Below, in pieces: positions 5,176 to 11,364 of a stretch of DNA of 12,698 nucleotides. The first letter of the stretch is position 1; every line of letters begins with the position of its first letter. The stretch is from CAYIVF01 sp964366875 (GTDB lineage: Bacteria > Patescibacteriota > Minisyncoccia > Minisyncoccales > Staskawiczbacteraceae), in NCBI GenBank assembly GCA_964366875.1, contig CAYIVF010000021.1, forward strand, positions 1-12,698, read 5' to 3'. The notes beneath the pieces are model-generated. The model made no database searches and was not told where the DNA came from. It saw only the letters and a program-made list of their open reading frames with translations. Both the position numbers and the translations under genes were made by a program.

Positions 5176-6243
5176 CTACGTTGGCTCCTTCTTTTCCTTC
5201 CATGCTTGGAAGGCGTTGAAGAGATTTTCGTCGAGCCAGGGCTCCTGTTCGGAATCCCAACTCATCCAGCCAGTGCGTCGGGCCATCGTACCGACAACCT
5301 GGGCAATCCTGACCTTGTTCTTCTCGACTTGGAGCAAGGCTCCGCTGTTCGGGCCGGTTTGGAGAAAGATCGTCCCCTCGTTGCCAGCCTTGGCCTTGGC
5401 CGGAGTAAAGTCTTTTGTGGCAGAACCTTTCAGCTCCGCCAACCGACCCCTCCTTTCTTCGGCCCATTTCTGGGCTCGTGCCTCGGCCTCCTTGATAAAG
5501 GGCCAGCCCGCTTCGGCCATCGGTATCTTCTTGCCCCTTTCCATGGCAGGGAGGTATCTGGTTGTGTGCCAGCCCCTGCCTCTGAGAGTGACCGCGTCGG
5601 CTGGCAGATTGGTCCTGTCTAAGAAGGTCTCGGTGAGTCCCTTTGAGTTCAGGTTTTTCAGAAGCTGGCTGAGCTCGTAGTACGTTTGCACGTCCCTTGC
5701 GGGCCGTACGATTTCGACGTACAACCGCCACAGAGGGTCAATCGCGTCGACCGTTTTGGCCGTGCCTCCTATTGCGGCCAAGACGGCCAACATTTTCCCG
5801 GGCGCGTCGCTGCCTTCCCTTACCCAATCACGCAGTTGAGTCTCGATTTCGGCCAGAGAGAGGGCATACCATTCCTCCTTCACATCGGCCTCAAGCCGAT
5901 CGAATCCCAACTTCTGAATGGCCAATGCATCGGCCTCGCTGAGAGCTTTGACAAAGATGGCCACAGCCCTACTGTTCGTCAGGATACTGTTAGCAACGGC
6001 AATGCCGCCCATTACATCTACGCCAGACAGCGCATCGCCAGCCAGAAAAATCTCTTCCAGCAGGCTTGCGGGTTTTGCGGGCTCGGGCGTCGGCGGCTTC
6101 GGCTTCCGGACCCTTGGCTTGCCAGCCTTAGCCGTCTTATTTGCAGGTTTCTCGGCTTTGGCCTTCTCCTGCCTTTTGATTGGTCGGACTTTTGTCCCGT
6201 TGCCCAATCCACCTGCCAATTTCTCAGCGAGGTTCTCGTTCAT
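5176..6243 (-). CDS. Unrecognised GC-rich gene, 355-aa protein
   Basis: I do not recognise a family. The ATG at 6241-6243 is chosen because an AAAAGGAG SD lies 8 bases upstream; an in-frame GTG at 6250-6252 would sit on the SD. Residues 17-60 are a Lys/Pro/Ala-rich, probably disordered basic segment, which could bind nucleic acid. Residues 61-355 look folded: helical 61-170 (LLEEIFLAGDALSG, ALSLAEIETQLRDWV), a stretch with YYELSQLLKNLNSKGLTETFLDRTNLPADAV (about 190-220), a charged helix (IKEAEARAQKWAEERRGRLAELKG) and a C-terminal part rich in tryptophan. No signal peptide or membrane helix is visible. GC is about 60% (36 of 60 in 5701-5760) against about 35% in neighbours, and the stop is TAG. 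It has its own consensus promoter, structured leader and terminator. Other open frames here are GC-rich shadows without SD. It was probably acquired; function unknown. Confidence 0.75.
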   Translation of the reverse strand: MNENLAEKLAGGLGNGTKVRPIKRQEKAKAEKPANKTAKAGKPRVRKPKPPTPEPAKPASLLEEIFLAGDALSGVDVMGGIAVANSILTNSRAVAIFVKALSEADALAIQKLGFDRLEADVKEEWYALSLAEIETQLRDWVREGSDAPGKMLAVLAAIGGTAKTVDAIDPLWRLYVEIVRPARDVQTYYELSQLLKNLNSKGLTETFLDRTNLPADAVTLRGRGWHTTRYLPAMERGKKIPMAEAGWPFIKEAEARAQKWAEERRGRLAELKGSATKDFTPAKAKAGNEGTIFLQTGPNSGALLQVEKNKVRIAQVVGTMARRTGWMSWDSEQEPWLDENLFNAFQAWKEKKEPT

Positions 6244-6255
6244 GACACACACTCC

Positions 6256-6396
6256 TTTTGGGTTTTCCCAAAATCAGGCTACTAGGTTCGTTGACTATCT
6301 GCATCTCCGCTACGCGCGGAGATGATTTCCTTTATCAAAGAGCGCCGCGCTCTTTACTTACCAGTCGCCTTGCGGACGAAAGGTTTATTGCGCTAT
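6256..6396 (-). promoter_or_regulatory. Structured 5' leader of the 355-aa gene
   Basis: The predicted transcript has about 150 untranslated bases containing three perfect hairpins. These are 6337-6355 (AAAGAGCG/CGCTCTTT, 3-base loop), 6302-6324 (CATCTCCGC/GCGGAGATG, 5-base loop) and 6256-6273 (TTTTGGG/CCCAAAA, loop AAAA). A weaker bulged stem lies near 6366-6380. The 3' arm of the last hairpin supplies the AAAA just before GGAG of the SD, so its folding could control ribosome access. I cannot assign a known riboswitch class. Confidence 0.6.
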
Positions 6397-6402
6397 CTTT
6401 AG

Positions 6403-6430
6403 ATTATACACTTCGTTAATATTTTGTCAA
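6403..6430 (-). promoter_or_regulatory. Exact-consensus promoter of the 355-aa gene
   Basis: On the minus strand, TTGACA (6430-6425), 16 bp, then TATAAT (6408-6403). Both hexamers match the sigma-70 consensus at all positions. The predicted start is near 6396. The -35 box is only 12 bp from the -35 box of the divergent promoter for the DHH-like gene. Confidence 0.88.
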
Positions 6431-6449
6431 TCCCCCTGTCTATTGACAA
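6424..6449. repeat. Inverted repeat formed by two divergent -35 boxes
   Basis: The arms TTGTCAAT (6424-6431) and ATTGACAA (6442-6449) are perfect 8-bp inverted copies around a 10-bp centre, CCCCCTGTCT. Each arm contains one promoter's TTGACA. It may simply reflect back-to-back promoters or may be an operator controlling both. Confidence 0.75.
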
Positions 6450-6471
6450 ATGGTTTATAATTTGATATAGT
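6443..6471 (+). promoter_or_regulatory. Promoter of the DHH/MYG1-like gene
   Basis: TTGACA (6443-6448), a 17-bp spacer and TATAGT (6466-6471), the last preceded by TGA as an extended -10. The predicted start is near 6478 and the ATG is at 6486, so the leader is only about 8 nt. The mRNA should be effectively leaderless, in agreement with the lack of an SD. Confidence 0.85.
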
Positions 6472-6485
6472 AAAATTATTATTTA

Positions 6486-7445
6486 ATGGCTAATAGTTAT
6501 CAAAAAATTATTATACCGACACGTCCCCATCCCGATGTAATTGCGGGGATATTTCTTTTAACAAAATTTGGCGCAAAAAAATATCCAGGAATTAAAGATG
6601 CTTTAATTGATATTTGGCAGGAATTGCCAGCCGGGGATACAAATTTGTCTTTAGAAAAAAAAGGTGTTTTACTTTTGGACTTAGGTGAAGGCAAATTTGA
6701 CCATCATAAAAAAGGAAAAAACTTGTCGCAATTAATAGCCGAAGATTTAGGAATTTTAGCAGAACCTTCGATAGCAAAAATCTTAGCTTACGCCCAAAGA
6801 GACGATAAACACGGATTAGGAACAATTTCAACCGATCCTCTTGATAAAGCATTTGGACTGTCGGGGTTAGTTGCATCTCTAAATAAAACAGAAGAAGACC
6901 CTGAAAAAATTGTAAAAATTGTTTTGCCTTTGTTGGAAGCTCACTATTTAGAAGAAAAAAGAAGGACAGAAGAACTACCGCAAGAATTTGAAAAAAAATT
7001 AAAAGAGGGCAAGGCAGAAGTTTTCCAAGTAAAACAAGGAAAAAAGGATTTAAAAGTTATTGTTTTGGAATCTGATAATTTAAGCATGGCTGGCTGGTTA
7101 AAATCTTCGGGAGGATTTAAAGCAGATGTCGTTTGCCAGAAAAAAAGCTCTGGTTTTACAAATATACTTACAAAACCCTTGAAAATGGTTGATTTAAGAT
7201 GGCTGGCAGCGTATTTGAGAAAAGCCGAGGCAGAATTAAGAGACAGAAAATTAACATATTCAACATTCGATTTGATGAAGCCGGGTAAAATTCCAGAAAT
7301 CCCGGAATGGTATTATGACAGGGCGACAAATTCGGTTTTAAACGGAGGCGCAAGTCCGAAGGGAATTTTGCCGACAGCAATTCCATTAGAAACAATAAAA
7401 GATATATTAAAAGAGGCATTGGCGCAGGAGGCGCCGGGAAAATAA
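6486..7445 (+). CDS. DHH/MYG1-like putative metal-dependent phosphoesterase
   Basis: A 319-aa AT-rich gene. The N-terminal third has spaced acidic and histidine motifs like those of DHH-superfamily phosphoesterases, closest in layout to MYG1-type proteins: RPHPDVIAG (H15, D17), VLLLDLGEGKFDHHKKGKN (D65, D72, H73, H74) and YAQRDDKHG (D106, D107, H109). These could bind two metal ions. The C-terminus has WYYDRATNSVLNGGASPKG and then PTAIPLETI, a conserved-looking closing segment. A charged helical region lies at about 130-180. No membrane helix is visible. A nuclease or nucleotide-phosphoesterase role is inferred from motifs only, and the exact family is uncertain. It is transcribed from its own strong promoter with an almost absent leader. 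GC-rich unit 1 is divergent on one side and unit 2 begins 103 bases downstream. Confidence 0.8.
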   Translation: MANSYQKIIIPTRPHPDVIAGIFLLTKFGAKKYPGIKDALIDIWQELPAGDTNLSLEKKGVLLLDLGEGKFDHHKKGKNLSQLIAEDLGILAEPSIAKILAYAQRDDKHGLGTISTDPLDKAFGLSGLVASLNKTEEDPEKIVKIVLPLLEAHYLEEKRRTEELPQEFEKKLKEGKAEVFQVKQGKKDLKVIVLESDNLSMAGWLKSSGGFKADVVCQKKSSGFTNILTKPLKMVDLRWLAAYLRKAEAELRDRKLTYSTFDLMKPGKIPEIPEWYYDRATNSVLNGGASPKGILPTAIPLETIKDILKEALAQEAPGK

Positions 7446-7454
7446 GTTCTTATT

Positions 7455-7498
7455 TGTCCCGCCATAGTTTGTCGTGTGCGATAAATTACGGCGGGACA
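7455..7498 (+). repeat. 9-bp stem-loop between the DHH-like gene and GC-rich unit 2
   Basis: TGTCCCGCC (7455-7463) pairs perfectly with GGCGGGACA (7490-7498) across 26 bases that can form a small inner TCG/CGA stem. There is no T-run, so it is not a simple terminator. A weak extended -10 (TGC then GATAAA, 7477-7485) lies inside the loop without a good -35. It may protect the upstream mRNA 3' end or mark the cassette boundary. Confidence 0.6.
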
Positions 7499-7535
7499 GA
7501 AAAGAGCACATTGCAATCAGCCAAACCCTGTTTTG

Positions 7536-7543
7536 AAGGAGGT
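7536..7543 (+). promoter_or_regulatory. Full-length Shine-Dalgarno of the 300-aa gene
   Basis: AAGGAGGT lies 5 bases before the ATG at 7549 and is complementary to the core of a typical 16S rRNA 3' end. It fixes the start. The AT-rich genes of this window lack such a site. Confidence 0.9.
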
Positions 7544-7548
7544 GCCTG

Positions 7549-8451
7549 ATGAGGCGAAACCAGTTGCGTGAGTTCCCTGAACCCGGCATCGTGGTAGGTG
7601 CGGGCTTGAAAGGAGAAGAGGATTTTCTGGAAGCCGATGAGCGCGGAGTGCTCGCTGTACCGCCGAGCGTGAATCCCATCGGGTTTCACCTCGTGGTAGC
7701 GACAAAGGAAGACGATCGCACCTTTGTGGTCCAGAAGAACGTTGGCCGGGAGAGCGGCGGTTACCACCGTCACGCCCTTAGCGAGTTGAAAGGCTTTGCG
7801 AAGGGGTTCCGCGCCATTGTGATGCGCGACCCGATTGAGGTCGTGCGTGCGGGTAGTAGCGTTTGGACGTCTTGGCACCAGGACAAGCCCAACCGCGTGG
7901 ACATCTGGTCTGTCGGCAAGGATGGTACGGTCATGTTGTTCCAAGTGGGTGTGATTACCCACGACAACGGAGCGACATGGAAGCTCCACGGCGAGTACCG
8001 CTGGAAGGGACAACTCTTCAGGGATGGAGACAAGATTGTCGGCAAGCCCGAGCATCCCCGGTGGGGCGCATTCGATGTCCGCAGGACCATCTTGGAGCAG
8101 GCCGGGTTTATGGAGCTCGTCAAGAGTGCCAGGCTTGAGGAGTGGAGTGGATCCGACGAACAGTTGAACCCGCCATTGCCCGAAGTGCCAGGTCCTGGAC
8201 ATGCCGTAGTTCAGTGGTACATCACGTTCGCAGGGCAGACCGGCCAAGGACCGGCCAATCTGTACCCGAGTGATGGTACCAACGCTTGGATTCACGGGAC
8301 CGACATTCTCGGACTCGCTCCGGACCCAGACAGAGAAATCCGTTTGTGGCAGGGAGACATCGTCTCTTTTACCGGGACTGCCAAGTTTGGCAAGAAGCCG
8401 AACGGTCCGCCCAAGCTTCTGGGCGTTCGTCTGGTGGAGCGTTCCTGGTAG
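7549..8451 (+). CDS. GC-rich gene, 300-aa protein with C-terminal cold-shock-like segment
   Basis: The whole protein is not a family I recognise. Residues 1-205 are unassigned, containing PIGFHLVVATKEDDRTFVVQKNVG (43-66), an acidic/aromatic stretch SSVWTSWHQDKPNRVDIW (103-120) and DGTVMLFQVGVITHDNGATWKLHGEYRWKGQLF. Residues 217-297 resemble a cold-shock/OB-fold domain in order and spacing: GHAVVQWYITF, a G-Q-G turn, DGTNAWIHGTDILG, LWQGDIVSF and GPPKLLGVRLV. The RNP1-like KGFGFI motif is not preserved, so nucleic-acid binding is only possible. No signal peptide or membrane helix is visible. GC is about 60% (38 of 60 in 7801-7860), and the stop TAG sits in a hairpin loop. A complete SD and a terminator mark this strand as the coding one. 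It was probably acquired together with, or like, the 355-aa gene. Function unknown. Confidence 0.78.
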   Translation: MRRNQLREFPEPGIVVGAGLKGEEDFLEADERGVLAVPPSVNPIGFHLVVATKEDDRTFVVQKNVGRESGGYHRHALSELKGFAKGFRAIVMRDPIEVVRAGSSVWTSWHQDKPNRVDIWSVGKDGTVMLFQVGVITHDNGATWKLHGEYRWKGQLFRDGDKIVGKPEHPRWGAFDVRRTILEQAGFMELVKSARLEEWSGSDEQLNPPLPEVPGPGHAVVQWYITFAGQTGQGPANLYPSDGTNAWIHGTDILGLAPDPDREIRLWQGDIVSFTGTAKFGKKPNGPPKLLGVRLVERSW

Positions 8452-8498
8452 GAACGCTGATTAACAAGGCCGAAAGGCCAGGTCTACTATGAGTAGAC
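8438..8498 (+). repeat. Three tandem hairpins at the 3' end of the 300-aa gene
   Basis: Stem 1 is AGCGTTCC/GGAACGCT (8438-8458), 8 bp, with the TAG stop spanning its loop and 3' arm. Stem 2 is GGCC-GAAA-GGCC (8468-8479), a GNRA tetraloop hairpin. Stem 3 is GTCTACT-ATG-AGTAGAC (8482-8498), 7 bp. All are perfect and are followed by the terminator hairpin. They could stabilise the mRNA or be part of a small 3' RNA. Confidence 0.75.
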
Positions 8499-8502
8499 AA
8501 AT

Positions 8503-8534
8503 AACCCTGTTAGGTTTTCTGATGGGGTTTTTTT
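8503..8534 (+). terminator. Rho-independent terminator of the 300-aa gene
   Basis: AACCCTGTTAG pairs with CTGATGGGGTT over 11 positions including several G-U wobbles, with loop GTTTT and then a run of seven T (8528-8534). On the minus strand the same hairpin lies just beyond the stop of the convergent S1-domain gene and may also help end that transcript, though its T-run there is poor. Confidence 0.85.
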
Positions 8535-8542
8535 ATTACAAA

Positions 8543-9628
8543 CTATTTTTCAGTTACTAATTTTAAGCTCATTCTATGCTCTTTTGGTTCTATAAGTAAA
8601 ACCTGAAAATCATAGGTTTCGCCTATTTTCAGAGCTTTCTCCATTTCATCTTTTGAACTGAATTCAGAAATATGACAAAGCCCTCTTATTTTCGGCATTA
8701 TCTCCACAAATGCTCCGAAAGCTGAAAACTTGATTACTTTTCCTTTAAGAACGTCGCCTTTTTTATGCTGTTTTTCAATTTCTTCCCAAGGATTTTTCTT
8801 TAAGCTCTTTAAAGATAAAAATACTTGATTGTTATTTATATCTATAATCTGGGCTTTTACAACTTCGCCGACTTTTACAACTTCTGCGGGATTTTCCACT
8901 AACTGCCAGTCTAGTTCTGAAATATGGATTAATCCTTCTATCTGTTCTTCGGTAGATTTAGCAGAAGAGGGAAATTTGATAAAGACGCCAAAGTCGGCTA
9001 CGCCTGTTATTTCTCCCTCAATAACGTCTCCCTTGCTGTATCCTTTTAAGGTTTCTTTTATTTTTTCCTCTGACTTGGCTTTTTCAGATAAAATTAGTTT
9101 ATTTTCCTGGGCCAATAAATCAAGTATTTTTACTTCAATGGTTTTGCCAATGAATTTTTGCAGTTCTTTTAGTATTTTTTGCTTGTCGGCATCTATTACG
9201 CGGGGGTAGTGTTCCGGAGCCAGCTGAGAAACAGGCAAAAAGGCCGGTATGCCATCTAAGCTGGTTAAAAGTCCGCCTTTGTTTACCCCGGTTATTCTAA
9301 TGGTTAAGACCTCTCCTTTATCCTTTTTGTCTTTCAGCCCCTGCCAGCTTATTTCTTTTGTAGCGTCTCTCAAAGAAAGCTCTCTGTAGCCTTCATCGTT
9401 TTCTGCCTCAACTACTTTGGCAAAAACTTTGTCTCCAATTTTAAGGTTTTTTATGACCTCCTTTACCTCGTAAAACTCTCTGCCATAAATTATCCCAGTT
9501 CCATAAATACCCAAGTCAATAAAAAGAGACGAGCGATCTCTGGCCACAACGGTTCCCTCTACGGTTGAACCAACTGAAAAAGGAGAAGATGCGTCTTTAG
9601 TTTTTTTAATAATATTTTCTTTAAGCAT
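8543..9628 (-). CDS. rpsA: S1 RNA-binding domain protein (30S S1-like), four repeats
   Basis: Likely the ribosomal protein S1 homologue, which binds mRNA at the 30S platform. The 361-aa product has four S1 repeats: about 18-88 (VGSTVEGTVVARD), 103-183 (KGEVLTIRITGVNKGGL), 198-274 (SKGDVIEGEITGVADFGVFIKF, GLIHISEL) and 289-356 (KKGDVLKGKVIKFSAFGAFVEI, GLCHISEF). Repeats 3 and 4 are the most canonical. E. coli S1 has six repeats; four-repeat forms occur in other bacteria. I chose the ATG at 9626-9628: the longer frame starts at TTG codons that overlap the promoter. A TTGACC-17-TATATT promoter (9646-9674) predicts an 11-12 nt leader, so translation is nearly leaderless. An InfB-independent regulatory S1 protein cannot be excluded. 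Confidence 0.9.
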   Translation of the reverse strand: MLKENIIKKTKDASSPFSVGSTVEGTVVARDRSSLFIDLGIYGTGIIYGREFYEVKEVIKNLKIGDKVFAKVVEAENDEGYRELSLRDATKEISWQGLKDKKDKGEVLTIRITGVNKGGLLTSLDGIPAFLPVSQLAPEHYPRVIDADKQKILKELQKFIGKTIEVKILDLLAQENKLILSEKAKSEEKIKETLKGYSKGDVIEGEITGVADFGVFIKFPSSAKSTEEQIEGLIHISELDWQLVENPAEVVKVGEVVKAQIIDINNNQVFLSLKSLKKNPWEEIEKQHKKGDVLKGKVIKFSAFGAFVEIMPKIRGLCHISEFSSKDEMEKALKIGETYDFQVLLIEPKEHRMSLKLVTEK

Positions 9629-9645
9629 ATTTTTGTAATACTTCC

Positions 9646-9674
9646 AATATACACGAGACAATTGCAAAGGTCAA
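9646..9674 (-). promoter_or_regulatory. Promoter of the S1-domain gene
   Basis: On the minus strand, TTGACC (9674-9669), a 17-bp spacer and TATATT (9651-9646), each 5 of 6 matches to consensus. The predicted start near 9639 leaves about 11 nt before the ATG. It overlaps the divergent promoter of the MBL-fold gene. Confidence 0.8.
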
Positions 9675-9690
9675 TAAGTTGTGGTAAAAT
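9662..9690 (+). promoter_or_regulatory. Promoter of the MBL-fold gene
   Basis: TTGCAA (9662-9667), a 17-bp spacer and TAAAAT (9685-9690), preceded by TGG as an extended -10. The predicted start near 9697 gives a leader of about 18 nt without an SD. It shares bases 9662-9674 with the opposing promoter, so the two probably compete. Confidence 0.6.
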
Positions 9691-9714
9691 TAAAAAATAT
9701 AAACCATAATTGTT

Positions 9715-10371
9715 ATGGCAAAAATTACTTGGGCAGGGCAATCCTGCTTTCAAATTTCAGTTTCTAATTCAAAAGACCATTCAGCTGATATTGTGATAGA
9801 CCCTTTTGATGAAGCTGTGGGATTAAAACTTCCTAATTTTTCAGCTGATATTTTATTGGTTACTCATCAGCATCACGACCACAATAATATAAAAGCCGTG
9901 AAAGGAACTCCGTTTTTAATTTCGGGTCCCGGTGAATACGAGGTCAAGGGAGTTTTTATACAAGGCATTCCTTCTTTTCATGATGATAAAGAAGGCAAAG
10001 AAAGGGGCCAAAATACAATTTATACAATTGAGGCAGAAGATATGAGATTTTGCCATTTAGGGGACTTGGGCCAAAAACAGCTTACAGACGAACAGTTAGA
10101 GAAAGTAGACGGTATAGATGTTTTAATGATTCCCGTAGGAGGCGAATATACTATTTCTTCTGGTGAAGCTCAGAGAATAATTTCGCAGATTGAGCCAAAA
10201 ATTGTGATTCCTATGCATTACGCTCTGCCCAAACTTAAAATCAAGCTTGATGATGTTTCCAAGTTTTTAAAAACAATGGGCAAGAATTCAATTACCCCGC
10301 AAGACAAGCTTACAGTAAAAGCATCAACATTGCCAAAAGACGGCATGGAAATAGTTATATTGCAACCGTAA
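9715..10371 (+). CDS. MBL-fold metallo-hydrolase (UlaG/Lactamase_B_3-like)
   Basis: Predicted cytoplasmic metal-dependent hydrolase of the metallo-beta-lactamase fold; the substrate is unknown. The 218-aa product opens with MAKITWAGQSCFQI, typical of the UlaG-like branch. The metal motif THQHHDH supplies H51, H53, D55 and H56. H89 (PSFHDD), D117 (HLGDLG) and H168 (PMHYALP) complete the expected dinuclear metal site. The compact length fits the family of small MBL-fold proteins rather than ribonuclease J or beta-lactamases, which carry extra domains. It is first in a plus-strand run, with the next gene starting 5 bases after its stop. No SD precedes the ATG. Confidence 0.92.
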   Translation: MAKITWAGQSCFQISVSNSKDHSADIVIDPFDEAVGLKLPNFSADILLVTHQHHDHNNIKAVKGTPFLISGPGEYEVKGVFIQGIPSFHDDKEGKERGQNTIYTIEAEDMRFCHLGDLGQKQLTDEQLEKVDGIDVLMIPVGGEYTISSGEAQRIISQIEPKIVIPMHYALPKLKIKLDDVSKFLKTMGKNSITPQDKLTVKASTLPKDGMEIVILQP

Positions 10372-10376
10372 GTTAT

Positions 10377-11063
10377 ATGGATATTGCTGCAAAAATTAAA
10401 GATTTTTTGACAAAATTGCAGAAGCTGCCCGACAAACAGAAGAAAATTATTTTGTGGGTAATTGTTATTATTCTAGCTTTGATATTGGGCTTTTTTTGGT
10501 TTAAATCCGCAATAAATAAATTAGAAAAATTGGGAGAGAATGTAAGCCAAATCAAACTTCCCGAAATCCAAACTCCAATTGCCGAAAATCCAAGCGCGCA
10601 AACAGACGAAACCGCCGATTGGAAAACATATACAAATGATGAATATGGGTTTGAAATAAAATATCCAAATAGTTGGTATTTTAAGGAAGTAGAAAAAGGA
10701 ATTGTCGATGGAGGGATTTATTTTTCACCCTATCCGCCCGACGAAAAAGACGAAACGGGAGGGATAGCCTTTACTAGCGAAGCATTAAATATAAGTGCAA
10801 ACAATCTTGCGGAGAAAAGTTCGCTATTGGAATATGTCAAAAATTATTTGAATCTGTCTGTTGCCACAAAGTTTGAAATAGAAAATATAAAGGTAGATGG
10901 GGCAGATGGAATAAAAGTCAGAATTACTTGTGACGGAGTCGGCTGCGGAAATCCCCATTGGTTTGTTATGAAAGAAGAAAAAGTGTATATTTTTAATTCT
11001 GGCTTGTCAGATAAAATAGATGTTTTTGAAAAAATTATTTCCACTTTTAAATTTACAAAATAA
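10377..11063 (+). CDS. Single-pass membrane protein with exported C-terminal domain
   Basis: A 228-aa protein of unknown function. A short basic N-terminus precedes a transmembrane helix at about 24-42 (IILWVIVIILALILGFFWF). A Pro/Glu/Gln-rich linker (about 50-80) leads to a domain at 82-228 starting WKTYTNDEYGFEIKYPNSWY, a motif common at the start of exported PsbP-like or uncharacterised domains in CPR bacteria. Two cysteines, in TCDGVGCGN (about 184-188), could form a disulfide outside the cell. By the charge bias the N-terminus is inside and the domain outside. There is no lipobox. It follows the MBL-fold gene by 5 bases and precedes mntA by 10, so it is probably co-transcribed with them. 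Confidence 0.82.
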   Translation: MDIAAKIKDFLTKLQKLPDKQKKIILWVIVIILALILGFFWFKSAINKLEKLGENVSQIKLPEIQTPIAENPSAQTDETADWKTYTNDEYGFEIKYPNSWYFKEVEKGIVDGGIYFSPYPPDEKDETGGIAFTSEALNISANNLAEKSSLLEYVKNYLNLSVATKFEIENIKVDGADGIKVRITCDGVGCGNPHWFVMKEEKVYIFNSGLSDKIDVFEKIISTFKFTK

Positions 11064-11073
11064 AAAATAAATA

Positions 11074-11364
11074 ATGGATATTAAAGATATAAAAATAAAA
11101 TTAAAAAATTCAGAGCAATTTTTAAAAGACGAATTTTTGGTTAAAAGAATCGGAGTTTTTGGTTCGTATTCAAGGGGTGAACAGACGAGAAAGAGCGACG
11201 TTGATATTTTGGTTGAATTTATTGAAGAGCCAAGTTTATTTAAATTTATAAGATTGGAACGTTACCTTACGAATATTTTAGGAGTCAAGGTTGATTTGGT
11301 TATGAAAAATGCTTTAAAGTATTACATAGGAAAGCATATATTAAAAGAAGTAAATTATTTATGA
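11074..11364 (+). CDS. mntA: MntA-type nucleotidyltransferase antitoxin
   Basis: Minimal nucleotidyltransferase, 96 aa, expected to neutralise HepT by adding AMP to it. The signature GSYSRGEQTRKSDVDILVEF spans residues 30-49: G30, S31, R34 and G35 form the nucleotide-binding turn, and D42 and D44 are the first two metal-binding acids. D74 in VKVDLVM is the likely third, so the active site looks complete. The last four bases overlap the hepT start (ATGA overlap), the usual coupling for this pair. There is no SD. Together they form a HepT/MntA toxin-antitoxin module. Confidence 0.9.
   Translation: MDIKDIKIKLKNSEQFLKDEFLVKRIGVFGSYSRGEQTRKSDVDILVEFIEEPSLFKFIRLERYLTNILGVKVDLVMKNALKYYIGKHILKEVNYL

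Noticed and set aside
5123..5731. Long minus-strand open frame of 202 codons overlapping the 355-aa gene
   Set aside because: It lies in another frame of the same GC-rich strand and has arginine/glutamine/glycine-rich shadow composition. The overlapping frame has the SD, promoter alignment and natural composition.
5143..6325. Several plus-strand open frames of 81-199 codons opposite the 355-aa gene
   Set aside because: GC-rich antisense shadows with no SD or promoter. The terminator and promoter signals are on the minus strand.
6256..6396. Known riboswitch or T-box in the leader
   Set aside because: The three hairpins do not match any conserved core I can recognise, such as a T-box motif or a TPP or SAM aptamer.
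7486..8295. 269-codon minus-strand frame opposite the 300-aa gene
   Set aside because: It has no ribosome site. It is kept open by low stop frequency in GC-rich antisense, while the plus strand has a full SD and terminator.
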